From NCBI GenBank assembly GCA_029846755.1, contig JARWBI010000011.1, forward strand, positions 1 through 64,000: a stretch of 64,000 bases of DNA. Reading direction: 5' to 3'. Source of the stretch: Falsirhodobacter flavus. Its GTDB lineage: Bacteria; Pseudomonadota; Alphaproteobacteria; Rhodobacterales; Rhodobacteraceae. The notes beneath the pieces were generated by a model that had not been told where the DNA came from, ran no database searches, and saw only the letters and a list, made by a program, of their open reading frames with translations. Shown piece by piece: positions 1-6,979 of this stretch (position 1 is the first letter of the stretch; every line of letters begins with the position of its first letter). The position numbers and the translations under genes were made by a program.

Positions 1-77
1 ATGCGTATTCGTCAAAACAGATGGCGAGGCGCAGCCCATCGGCGGATGCGGGCAAAGACCCGTGACGCCCCTCACCA
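1..77 (+). repeat. 77-bp direct repeat, copy A (leader of the unknown operon)
   Basis: These 77 bases are identical to 5843-5919, and the two sites diverge immediately afterwards. Each copy sits directly upstream of the ribosome binding site of a rightward gene: the small gene at 93 here, and the ArdC-like gene at 5934 for the other copy. That suggests a shared promoter or leader. At copy B the repeat begins inside a palindrome (arms 5836-5842 and 5847-5853). Only its right half is present here because the window starts, so the true repeat probably extends to the left. Confidence 0.9.
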
Positions 78-92
78 CATAGGAGGCTGGAT

Positions 93-326
93 TTGGCAAG
101 AAAGGTCAAAAAACACGCGGTCAAGACGCATGATGTCTATGCCGCTTGGACGGACGGGGAAGGCATTCCTCGAAATCTGCTGGTTGGTCTGCGGTCCTTC
201 ACGGACGGCAACGAAAGCATCGAAATTCTGTTCAAAGACTTTCCGAAGCAAACCGCGACCATCACCGCGATCCCCCTGACCGCGACAAGAGGCGGTCAGG
301 GCGAGGCACCTTCTGATGCAAGCTAA
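93..326 (+). CDS. Small hypothetical protein (77 aa), first gene of the unknown operon
   Basis: The start is TTG at 93, chosen because a strong AGGAGG ribosome binding site lies at 81-86, just downstream of the repeated leader. The protein is basic at its N terminus (MARKVKKHAVKTHD) and has no signal peptide or membrane segment, so it is probably cytoplasmic. I do not recognise a family. Its end overlaps the next gene by 11 bases, which fits a translationally coupled operon. The downstream genes are equally small and uncharacterised. Placement behind the same leader as an ArdC-like antirestriction gene suggests, by inference only, an early role on plasmid entry. Confidence 0.6.
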   Translation: MARKVKKHAVKTHDVYAAWTDGEGIPRNLLVGLRSFTDGNESIEILFKDFPKQTATITAIPLTATRGGQGEAPSDAS

Positions 327-621
327 TATCACCGTCGATCAGGTCTTTGCCGAGAACATGAAGTTTGCGGCCGAGGAACGCTGCCTGCCTTGGGAAGAAA
401 CCCGCGACGGCGTGACAGTTGTCGTGGAGCCGAAGCTGCATTTCGAAAGCGACATGACCGTATGGCACCTGTCCCGTCATGCCTTTGCCCATTACCGCCA
501 TTGGAAACGCGACGGGGCCAACGTCAGCTTCTTCGAACACGGTCACAAGACCGGCGATCAGGTCATGATGGACGCCCGCTGCACCATCATCCGCGAAATC
601 GAGACCGGAGAATGGGCATGA
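316..621 (+). CDS. Small hypothetical protein (101 aa)
   Basis: Second gene of the chain, with its ATG inside the end of the preceding gene and its stop overlapping the next start (ATGA). The product is soluble, acidic in parts, and rich in His and aromatic residues in the middle (WHLSRHAFAHYRHWKRDG). No catalytic motif or known domain was recognised. The reading frame is favoured by continuity of the overlapping starts and by high G+C at third codon positions. A competing frame running from 390 is a shadow. Confidence 0.65.
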   Translation: MQANITVDQVFAENMKFAAEERCLPWEETRDGVTVVVEPKLHFESDMTVWHLSRHAFAHYRHWKRDGANVSFFEHGHKTGDQVMMDARCTIIREIETGEWA

Positions 622-878
622 CGAGCCGCAATCGGGCCTTGCTGGACAGCTTCGGATTCATTGCAGGCGACCGTGACCCTGCCATGAACACCAACTTCGC
701 AGGCCGTTACATGGTCTGCGAACCCTATGAGCGCGGCCACGGCCAGCCGGACGGACGCGGCGGCATCTGGTGCGTCGTGGGTGACGATCTGGACATGCTG
801 ATGACCGAAGCCGTCGAGTTTTTCGAATTGGAAAGCGTCGAGCCTGCAAAAGCCGATGCGGAAGGAACCCCCCTATGA
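618..878 (+). CDS. Small hypothetical protein (86 aa)
   Basis: Starts at ATG 618 in an ATGA overlap with the previous stop, so the longer upstream extension of this frame (to 390) is rejected. It encodes an 86-residue soluble protein with an acidic C-terminal half and no recognised domain. Its stop again overlaps the next gene by four bases, so it was part of one polycistron before IS insertion. Function unknown. Confidence 0.65.
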   Translation: MTSRNRALLDSFGFIAGDRDPAMNTNFAGRYMVCEPYERGHGQPDGRGGIWCVVGDDLDMLMTEAVEFFELESVEPAKADAEGTPL

Positions 879-990
879 CCATTCTAGCAAACACCAAGGC
901 ATTTCTGGCCGAGTTCGAAAACGGCGTGCTGACGATCACGCGCCGGTCGAATGGGCTGCACATCGCATTTCAAGGGCAGAAGGTGGCGGG
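875..990 (+). pseudogene. 5' fragment of a hypothetical gene split by the IS3-family element
   Basis: ATG 875 overlaps the preceding stop (ATGA). The frame reads MTILANTKAFLAEFENG and runs to the left end of the IS at 991, after which it picks up IS codons and stops at 1033. Removing the IS and one copy of its GGG target duplication joins this frame exactly to the frame that resumes at 3616 (GTG GCG GGC GAG TTC). The intact gene would have encoded a protein of roughly 330 residues. The insertion is therefore recent enough that no drift has closed the frame. Confidence 0.8.
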
Positions 991-1033
991 TGAGCTACTC
1001 CCCGCACCTTGGACAGTTTTCAGGGATCTTTAA

Positions 1034-2386
1034 CAGGGTGCTGAAGAAGGTCGGCATAAGGAACGGTTTTCCCCGACGCGGATGCTAGGTGGGCCTGGAT
1101 CATGCGCAGTCAGACCTGACTGCGGCTCCCCCGGTCAGGTCGCCAGCAGTTTCGGTAGTCTCGCGAGGTTGCACGCCGCCATTGTCAGCGTGAAGCGGGC
1201 GCGCACGCGCTCGATGCCGCGATACAGGGTCTGCGCCATGCCGCCGACGGTTTTGACCCAGCCGAATGGTTCCTCGATCTTCTTCCGGCGCCGCTGTGAT
1301 TTGGCGTAGCCGGAGTGCCGGGTGGTTCTGCCGTCGATGGCGGAGTGTCGGGACTTCTGGGCGACGTGTGGCGTGACCACCATTTGGCGCAGCTCGGCGA
1401 CGAAGTCGGCGCTGTCGTAGCCGCGGTCTGCGGCCAAGGTCAGGCGCCGGGTCGATCCGGGTGAATGGCGATGGAGCATGTCGATGGCGGCACGGCGCTC
1501 GGCGTGCCCGTCAGCTTGCGTCAGTTCCGCCTGCACGATCAGGCCGGAGCGGTTCTCCATCAAACTATGTCCCATGAAGCACAACATGGCCCCGGTGCCA
1601 GGTGACTTCTTGAAGAGCCGGGCCTCTGGATCGGTCCGCGACGCGTGGGTCGCATTCGACCGCCGTTCACCACGGAAATCGACTTCGGCGTTGCGGTTGC
1701 GGCGTGTGGGGCGGGTCATCGGGTTAGGCTCGGCGATGGATTGGTCAGAGGAAGATGTGGATGTCGCATTGGTATCTGGCGGATCGTCCGGATCGTCGTC
1801 CCCGTCGGAGATCGACTTTTCCTTCGGCTGGAAGCTCTTCATTGACGCCCAGGCCTTTACCAGGGTGCCGTCTACCGAGAAATGATCGCCCGACAGCAGT
1901 GGTGCCACCCCGCGATGCGCCAGAATGGCGGCCATGATCTTGCGGGACATGTTCGTCGTCAGCAGACGGTCACGATTCTTCGTGAACACCGTGGGGACCC
2001 AGACCGCGTCGTCGATCCCGAGGCCCACGAACCAGCGGAACAGCAGGTTATAGTCCATCTGCTCCATGAGCTGCCGCTCGGACCGGATCGAGTAGAGGAT
2101 CTGCAGCAGGCTGGCCCGGATCAAGCGTTCCGGCGCGATGGAGGGGCGGCCCTCTCCGGCGTAGAGCCGGTCGAACTCGGCATCCAATGAGCGCAGCGCA
2201 TCGTTGACGACGGCCCTGATCTTGCGCAGCGGATGCCGCGCCGGGATGCGCTCCTCGAGATCGACGTAGCTGAACAACGATCCCGTCACATTGTCCGATC
2301 CACGCATCGACACCTCCATCCCCGCAGTGGTCACCGTGAATCATGTTCTGCGAGGCGCGTCGAGGCAGGAGTTTTTCAGCAGCCTG
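1034..2386 (-). mobile_element. IS5-family insertion sequence nested in the IS3 element
   Basis: The ends carry imperfect inverted repeats: CAGGGTGCTGAAGAA at 1034, and CAGGCTGCTGAAAAA read from 2386 on the other strand. They are flanked by a 4-bp TTAA duplication (1030-1033 and 2387-2390), matching the YTAR target of the IS5 group. The element is 1353 bp with one transposase gene on the minus strand. A hairpin (arms 1105-1112 and 1117-1124) follows the transposase stop and may be a terminator. A diverged copy begins at 63836. Confidence 0.9.
1135..2307 (-). CDS. IS5-family transposase
   Basis: DDE transposase of about 390 residues that moves the nested IS. The N-terminal part is the DUF772-like domain seen in IS5/IS1182 relatives (RPSIAPERLIRASLLQ, then IRSERQLMEQMDYNLLFRW). 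It is followed by the DDE region with SVDGTLVKAWAS and AADRGYDSADF. The ATG at 2307 (MRGSDN) is preferred because GGAGG lies five bases upstream. The frame is open to 2334, which would add nine residues. The gene is complete and looks intact. The low-complexity Asp/Ser stretch mid-protein is a common linker in such transposases. Confidence 0.85.
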   Translation of the reverse strand: MRGSDNVTGSLFSYVDLEERIPARHPLRKIRAVVNDALRSLDAEFDRLYAGEGRPSIAPERLIRASLLQILYSIRSERQLMEQMDYNLLFRWFVGLGIDDAVWVPTVFTKNRDRLLTTNMSRKIMAAILAHRGVAPLLSGDHFSVDGTLVKAWASMKSFQPKEKSISDGDDDPDDPPDTNATSTSSSDQSIAEPNPMTRPTRRNRNAEVDFRGERRSNATHASRTDPEARLFKKSPGTGAMLCFMGHSLMENRSGLIVQAELTQADGHAERRAAIDMLHRHSPGSTRRLTLAADRGYDSADFVAELRQMVVTPHVAQKSRHSAIDGRTTRHSGYAKSQRRRKKIEEPFGWVKTVGGMAQTLYRGIERVRARFTLTMAACNLARLPKLLAT

Positions 2387-3277
2387 TTAAGCTACCGCCT
2401 GCGCGTGCTGATCGGTTTCGATGCTGTTGAAGTAGACCACGGCAGGCGGCTGCCCGCCATGGGCAGTGTGTGGCCGCCGATGGTTGTAGAATGTGATCCA
2501 AGACCCGATGGCAGCCTTTGCCTGCGACCCGGTCTCCCAGGCGTGCAGGTAGACGCATTCGTATTTCAGGGACCGCCATAAGCGCTCGATAAAGACGTTG
2601 TCGATGCACCGCCCCTTGCCGTCCATCGAGATGCGGGTGCCGACGCGCTTCAGGCGGTCAGTCCAGGCGAAGGACGTGAACTGGCTACCCTGATCAGTAT
2701 TCATAATCCCGGGCGCGCCGAACCGGTGGATGGCCTCGTTCAGTGCCTCGACGCAGAAGTCCGCCTCCAGCGTGTTCGATATGCGCCAGGCCAGAACCTT
2801 GCGCGTGAACCAGTCCATGATGGCGACCAGATACAGGAACCCCCGCCGCATCGGCAGATAGGTGATGTCGGCGCACCAAGCCTGGCCGGGGCGATCCACG
2901 CGCAGTCCGCCCAGCAGATAGGGATAGGTCTTGTGGCCCTTTCTAGGCTTGCTGGTGTTGGGCTTCTGATAGATCGGCATCAAGCGCATGAGCCGCATCA
3001 GCCGCCGGATGCGCTTCTGGTTTACACCGTGGCCCTCGTTCTGCAGATGCCAGGTCATTTGCCGGACGCCGTAAAAGGGGGTGTCCAGGAACTGCCGGTC
3101 GATCAGCTGCATCAGCCCAAGGTTCTGTTCCGTCTCACCAGCCGGTTCGTGGTAGAACGACGAGCGCGAGATCGACAGCAGGCGGCACTGCGCCCCGATC
3201 GATAGCGCAGGGTGATCTCGCTCGATCATCCCGCGCCTCATCTGCCGGTCCACGGCTTGAGCTTTCGCGACAAAAAA
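2387..3277 (-). CDS. IS3-family transposase OrfB (integrase catalytic part)
   Basis: Catalytic part of the IS3 transposase, made as an OrfAB fusion by -1 frameshifting. The frames overlap at a T6G slippery run on the minus strand (3271-3278), where OrfA NDFLSRK switches to FFVAKAQAV. The DDE residues are visible in WCADITYL, NTDQGSQF and the ERLWRSLKYE region. The HTH_21-like segment (LSISRSSFY) lies near the N terminus. The stop codon TAA lies within the TTAA target of the nested IS5 element, so the protein was not shortened by that insertion. An open frame extends upstream to 3406 but has no clear start. Confidence 0.85.
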   Translation of the reverse strand, partial: FFVAKAQAVDRQMRRGMIERDHPALSIGAQCRLLSISRSSFYHEPAGETEQNLGLMQLIDRQFLDTPFYGVRQMTWHLQNEGHGVNQKRIRRLMRLMRLMPIYQKPNTSKPRKGHKTYPYLLGGLRVDRPGQAWCADITYLPMRRGFLYLVAIMDWFTRKVLAWRISNTLEADFCVEALNEAIHRFGAPGIMNTDQGSQFTSFAWTDRLKRVGTRISMDGKGRCIDNVFIERLWRSLKYECVYLHAWETGSQAKAAIGSWITFYNHRRPHTAHGGQPPAVVYFNSIETDQHAQAVA

Positions 3278-3531
3278 TCGTTGGCGACGGCCAGCTCTCC
3301 GATCTTGGCATGCAATGACCGGACCGTTTCCTCGTCCACCTCCGCGGGCTTTCGGTTGCCCCGCTCGAAGATGTCCGCTGCCCCGTCGAGCAGCGATTTC
3401 TTCCACTGATGGATCATCGTCGGATGCACGCCGTATTCGGCCGCCAGTTCCGACACCGTGCGCTCGCCCTTCAATGCTTCCAGCGCCACGCGGGCCTTGA
3501 AGCCTGCATCATGGTTCCTGCGCTTCTTCAT
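3238..3531 (-). CDS. IS3-family transposase OrfA (helix-turn-helix)
   Basis: A 97-residue DNA-binding protein of the IS3 OrfA type. It has the usual opening (KKRRNHDAGFKARVALEAL), a helix-turn-helix (TVSELAAEYGVHPTMIHQWK) and a C-terminal leucine-zipper-like helix where the frameshift site lies. It binds the IS ends and, when frameshifted, supplies the N terminus of the active transposase. ATG at 3531 has an AGGAG-type site just upstream. Complete. Confidence 0.85.
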   Translation of the reverse strand: MKKRRNHDAGFKARVALEALKGERTVSELAAEYGVHPTMIHQWKKSLLDGAADIFERGNRKPAEVDEETVRSLHAKIGELAVANDFLSRKLKPWTGR

Positions 3532-3615
3532 GTTCTGATCTCCTCGTCCTGAGAGACCAGCAAACGTCAGATCGTAGCTTCCGTCACTGTCCGATTTCTG
3601 GGGAGTAGCTCAGGG

Positions 3616-4486
3616 CGAGTTCCGCGACTGCCTGAGAACCCATCACGCCGATACCGTCTGCGAAACCTATGCTCGGATTTGGGGCTTTGGTCGCGGCTGG
3701 TTGCCCTGTCTCTACAAGCCGGGACACATCCCTGCCCCGCCAGTCCCGAAACCGCAGGAGCGCGACTGGTCTGCCTATATCGGGCTGGAGGTTGCCCCTT
3801 GCCGTGAAATCGGTTTCGGCAAACCGCGCCAGTCGGAAGTCTGCCTGCCCTGTGAAGCCGAGTTTTTCACGATCTACGGGCGTGAAGCATCCGGCATGGC
3901 GGTGGCGCTGGAAGACGAGAAGGCCGCCGATGACATCGCCGCGATGCTGTCCGGTTGCATCGAGGCGTCAGGGCTGAAGGTCTGCTACTTCGACGGCCGT
4001 GATTTTGCCCCGTCGCAGCGATACGGCACCATTTCGGATATGTGCGACCGCATGGCCGAGCGGATCGCGGAAGACATGCCGGATACAGATGACCTTGAGG
4101 TGTTTGCCGCAGCGATGGAGGCTCACCCGCTCGATCCCTACCGTGAAGCCTTTGCCGATGCTTGCCATCACAACGGTCGCGATGAACTTCGGGGGCGTGC
4201 TGACATGGCCCTGCAGAACGACCTTTTTGAAATCGACAAGGGCCAGCATGGCGCCGAATGGGTCACGGGCAACTGGCAATGCCGGAACTTTAACGGCTGG
4301 TTCCAGCAACGCGAGGGGGGAGAAGGCCCGTGGCAATTCGTGGTCTATGCCTTCGGCGTCACAGATTGCACCATTTACCGGCTGAACAAGGCCGGTGGGA
4401 TGTATCAGGAGCGTGTCCCCATCGACGAGCAGGACCGCATCACCGTGGGGAGGCGCAAATATGGCCGCGAACACTGGACGCACTGA
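3616..4486 (+). pseudogene. 3' fragment of the hypothetical gene split by the IS3-family element
   Basis: Continuation of the gene that begins at 875. The frame resumes after the IS at GAG TTC CGC (3617) and runs open to 4486, about 290 codons. A TTG at 3701 could start a shortened protein of 261 residues. The product has several cysteines early (PCLYKPG, CLPCEAEF) and conserved-looking Trp/Phe motifs late (NWQCRNFNGWFQQRE). It lacks signal or membrane segments. No family was recognised. Whether the 3' part is still expressed, for example from an outward IS promoter, cannot be told from sequence. Confidence 0.75.
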
Positions 4487-4487
4487 C

Positions 4488-4751
4488 ATGAAAACCCCCA
4501 TCACCACGCGGGCTGAAGGCGAAGTGTTCCTGCAATCACTTCACGAGAGCGGCCAGCTTTTCCACCTTGAGGATGATCCGGCCAGCATCATCGACGGCGA
4601 CGGCAATCCCTTGTTCACAGAAATACAGGTCGGACAGCTACGGGCGCGGATCGAGGAACTGTATGATCTGGATTGGGGGGAGCTGATCTGCCCGATCGGC
4701 TACATCGTCCAAGTCCTGTGGAGCCGTAACGACAAGGTGGCGCGGTCATGA
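4488..4751 (+). CDS. Small hypothetical protein (87 aa)
   Basis: Starts at ATG 4488, one base after the preceding stop, and ends in an ATGA overlap with the next gene, so it belongs to the same operon. It is an acidic soluble protein (QLFHLEDDPASIIDGDGNP). The longer frame beginning at 4395 overlaps the split gene and is rejected. No recognised domain; function unknown. Confidence 0.65.
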   Translation: MKTPITTRAEGEVFLQSLHESGQLFHLEDDPASIIDGDGNPLFTEIQVGQLRARIEELYDLDWGELICPIGYIVQVLWSRNDKVARS

Positions 4752-5005
4752 CACCTGCAGAAATGCGCCGGAAGATCCGTGAAGCGATCGATGCGGCGTG
4801 GCCCGCTGGTATGTCGCTCGATGCCGAGCAGTTTCAGCGCGAGATTGATAGCCGCCTTGATGCCATCGCGGTTGCCTTCATGGCGACGCGGCCTGACCTT
4901 GCGTCCAAGAGCCTCGATGACTGGTTGGCCGAGCATCATGACCGTCTTAGCAATGACGAACGGCGGGCGGCGCTCTGTTTGCTCGATGCCTATTCGCCGG
5001 TGTGA
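4748..5005 (+). CDS. Small hypothetical protein (85 aa), helical
   Basis: ATGA overlap with the previous gene at 4748. The product is predicted mainly helical and charged (MTPAEMRRKIREAIDAAW at the start, LDDWLAEHHDRLSNDERR later) with no membrane or secretion signal. The end overlaps a GTG start of the next gene. Not recognised. Small size, tight coupling and position before an ArdC-like gene are its only functional clues. Confidence 0.65.
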   Translation: MTPAEMRRKIREAIDAAWPAGMSLDAEQFQREIDSRLDAIAVAFMATRPDLASKSLDDWLAEHHDRLSNDERRAALCLLDAYSPV

Positions 5006-5349
5006 CGATGCAGGACATGGCCCGATACATTCTCCGGTGGGGCAACCCGACTGTCCCGCCGCCCGGACCTCACGTCCTGATCGCCCAACTGGTGCCGCGC
5101 GGTGATCCATGCCCGAAAGCGGTCATGGACCAATGGGTGGCGGGCGCAGGATACGTCATTTCTTGGGAATTGGTCACGCCGCAGCCGGTCAAGCGATGGA
5201 GCAAGGAGGCGAAGGCGAAAGTCCGCGAGGCAAACCTTCGCCGCCGCATGGAGAAGAAATATCCGCTTTTTGCCGAGCGGTTCATTTTCGAGGAACTGAC
5301 CCGCCGCAGGGCCTACTACGCGGGCGAAGATCGCGAAGGCCGGACATAG
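5002..5349 (+). CDS. Small basic hypothetical protein (115 aa)
   Basis: GTG at 5002 overlaps the preceding stop; ATG at 5008 is an equally good start two codons later. The N-terminal half contains several prolines (NPTVPPPGPHVL). The C-terminal half is strongly basic and helical (KRWSKEAKAKVREANLRRRM), as in nucleic-acid-binding small proteins, but no domain was recognised. Last gene of the overlapping chain that starts at 93. About 490 bases of mostly structured, gene-poor DNA follow. Confidence 0.65.
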   Translation: MTMQDMARYILRWGNPTVPPPGPHVLIAQLVPRGDPCPKAVMDQWVAGAGYVISWELVTPQPVKRWSKEAKAKVREANLRRRMEKKYPLFAERFIFEELTRRRAYYAGEDREGRT

Positions 5350-5379
5350 CCCGCGCCCTCATAAGTCCGCGAGGTATAA

Positions 5380-5529
5380 ATGCTACGCCCCGCAGATCAT
5401 GACGAAATCTACTGCATACCTGAGATCGAAAGGAGCATGGCTGGTATCAAGGTGATGTCTGCCATGCGCTTTTCCGTGCAAGGCGGGCCGTGCCACACCT
5501 TTCGCCCGCACATGAAAAGCCCGAAATGA
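5380..5529 (+). CDS. Possible very small protein (49 aa)
   Basis: An ATG at 5380 with a weak GAGG site at 5370-5373 opens a 49-codon frame ending at TGA 5527-5529, just before a perfect hairpin. The composition is not strikingly coding-like and no homologue was recognised, so this is a candidate only. It would be the last gene of the operon upstream of the hairpin. Confidence 0.3.
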   Translation: MLRPADHDEIYCIPEIERSMAGIKVMSAMRFSVQGGPCHTFRPHMKSPK

Positions 5530-5542
5530 TGCATTGCGTGGA

Positions 5543-5565
5543 GATCCCGAAAGCGTTTCGGGATC
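5543..5565 (+). terminator. Perfect 10-bp hairpin after the unknown operon
   Basis: Arms GATCCCGAAA (5543-5552) and TTTCGGGATC (5556-5565) enclose a three-base loop. No T run follows, so it is either a factor-dependent terminator, an RNA-stabilising hairpin or part of the larger structured region to its right. It lies where the rightward operon from 93 would end. Confidence 0.5.
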
Positions 5566-5664
5566 GGGCCAATTCTGCGGTCAGCCCAGGGGATCGACAC
5601 GGGCCTGTGGCCCGCGCTCACCCCTGCCCTGCGGTTTTTCCTGTTTGGTATTTCCGCCCAACAT

Positions 5665-5798
5665 CCCTGATCGGGCCGGTCAATCGGCAAGCGCCGCGCT
5701 TTGGCGCGTCGGTTCCAACGGGGGCCGTGTCCTCGCTCGTGCCTCGCTGCGGGCCGCACCACCCCCCGTTTCCACCCGATTGACAGTCCCGATCAGGG
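5665..5798. promoter_or_regulatory. Long nested inverted repeat upstream of the ArdC-like gene
   Basis: Outer arms 5665-5687 (CCCTGATCGGG, CCG, GTCAATCGG) and 5776-5798 (CCGATTGAC, AGT, CCCGATCAGGG) pair at 20 of 23 positions. Inside them AACGGGGG (about 5718-5725) can pair with CCCCCGTT (about 5763-5770), and a GCGCC/GGCGC mini-hairpin lies near 5690-5707. As single-stranded DNA or RNA this would fold into one long stem. It lies in a 300-base gene-free stretch before an antirestriction gene. A single-strand promoter or single-strand origin of the kind found in plasmid leading regions is a plausible but unproven reading. Confidence 0.55.
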
Positions 5799-5842
5799 CC
5801 GTGGGTCGGGCTTCGCCCTCTCCACTCTGTTCAGCCGAATAC

Positions 5843-5919
5843 ATGCGTATTCGTCAAAACAGATGGCGAGGCGCAGCCCATCGGCGGATGCGGGCAAAGA
5901 CCCGTGACGCCCCTCACCA
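5843..5919 (+). repeat. 77-bp direct repeat, copy B (leader of the ArdC-like gene)
   Basis: Identical to 1-77. It starts within a palindrome CGAATAC-ATGC-GTATTCG (5836-5853) and ends 14 bases before the ATG of the ArdC-like gene. After it the sequences differ (TAAGGA here, CATAGGAGG at copy A), so each gene has its own ribosome binding site. Shared leaders imply shared control of the two transcription units. Confidence 0.9.
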
Positions 5920-5933
5920 TAAGGACGCCACAA

Positions 5934-6824
5934 ATGGCTGCTGCTAAATTCGACGTTCAGACCGAAGTCACGAAATCCATCATCGCCGCAATCGAGGCAG
6001 GATGCCCCCCGTGGCGCAAGCCTTGGACTGGCGACAAGGGTGGCGCAGCAATGCCCCTTCGGTCTAATGGCGAACCCTACCGCGGAATCAACGTCATCTT
6101 GCTTTGGTGCCGTGCCGCTGAAATGGGCTATACCTCGGCCCATTGGTTCACCTTCAATCAGGCGAAGGACATGGGCGCATTCGTCAAGAAGGGCGAGAAA
6201 TGCGTGACCGTTGTCAAATATGGCACCGTCGAGAAGGAAACCGACGAAGGCAAAGAAAGGCGGTTCAGCTACGCAAAGGCATACCGCGTCTTCAATGCCG
6301 ACCAGATCGAGGGCTTGCCCGCAGAGTTTTACGGACAGCCGTCAGAGGCGCCGCGCGACCTTGGCACCGAAGCAACCCCCGAACTGGACGCCTTTTTCGC
6401 AGCGACCGGAGCGAAGATCGCCCAGAACCCCGACGATCCCCGCGCCTACTATGCCCCCGCCACCGACAGCATCAACATGCCCATGATCGGCACATTCGAA
6501 AGCGCATCCCGATTTTATGGAGTGCTGGGCCATGAACTTTGTCACTGGACCGGCGCGCAGTCTCGCCTTGATAGGTTTAGCCAAGCGCGGACGAAAAATA
6601 CTTATGGATTCGAGGAACTTGTGGCCGAAATTGGCTCGGCCATGGTTTCGGTCCAGCTTGGCGTTGAGCCGGATTTTGAACAAAGCGCCGCCTATGTCAA
6701 GCTTTGGCTGGAAGCGATCAAGGGCGACAAGGGGCTGATCTTCAAAGCCGCGACCGAAGCACAGAAGGCAGCGGATTTTATCTTCGAGGCCGCAAGCCGG
6801 AAGGAGGAAAAGCTGGCCGCATAA
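5934..6824 (+). CDS. ArdC-like antirestriction / ssDNA-binding protein
   Basis: A 296-residue protein with the ArdC architecture. The N-terminal ssDNA-binding domain (DUF1738-type) includes CPPWRKPW and the conserved YRGINVILLW. The C-terminal zincin-like domain carries HELCHW at about residues 200-205. Members coat entering single-stranded plasmid DNA and block host restriction during conjugation. ATG 5934 (MAAAKFDVQTEV) is preferred over the upstream in-frame GTG at 5904, because the latter lies inside the repeated leader. A long inverted repeat and the 77-bp leader sit upstream. The gene appears intact and is followed by a GC-rich hairpin. Confidence 0.85.
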   Translation: MAAAKFDVQTEVTKSIIAAIEAGCPPWRKPWTGDKGGAAMPLRSNGEPYRGINVILLWCRAAEMGYTSAHWFTFNQAKDMGAFVKKGEKCVTVVKYGTVEKETDEGKERRFSYAKAYRVFNADQIEGLPAEFYGQPSEAPRDLGTEATPELDAFFAATGAKIAQNPDDPRAYYAPATDSINMPMIGTFESASRFYGVLGHELCHWTGAQSRLDRFSQARTKNTYGFEELVAEIGSAMVSVQLGVEPDFEQSAAYVKLWLEAIKGDKGLIFKAATEAQKAADFIFEAASRKEEKLAA

Positions 6825-6845
6825 ACCAAGCGCGGATGATAACAG

Positions 6846-6874
6846 GGCGGCGGGGCTGAAAAGTCCCGCCGTCC
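6846..6874 (+). terminator. GC-rich hairpin after the ArdC-like gene
   Basis: GGCGGCGGGG (from 6846) pairs with CCCGCCGTCC (ending 6874) around a short A-rich loop, starting some 20 bases after the ArdC-like stop. There is no clear T run, so it is a weak or factor-dependent terminator candidate between the rightward gene and the leftward par-like genes. Confidence 0.45.
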
Positions 6875-6979
6875 GTCATTCTCGTCATCCGGCAGAAACA
6901 CGGTGGTTTCTGCATCGATCTCCGAAGCGGACGGCTGGCGGGGGAGTGCAAATCAGGCCCCCTGCCCTACTGTCACTTG

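Larger units (their letters stand above)
991..3612 (-). mobile_element. IS3-family insertion sequence carrying a nested IS5-family element
   Basis: The terminal inverted repeats begin TGAGCTACTCCCC at 991 and, on the other strand, at 3612. A GGG target duplication (988-990 and 3613-3615) flanks the element. Without the nested IS5 element and its TTAA duplication, the length is about 1265 bp, typical of the IS3 family. It carries orfA and orfB on the minus strand with a frameshift site between them. It interrupts a hypothetical gene in the unknown operon and probably has polar effects on the genes after it. Confidence 0.9.

Noticed and set aside
5665..5798. Integron attC site
   Set aside because: No integrase, no R-box core sequences, and the arms are longer and more perfect than attC stems.
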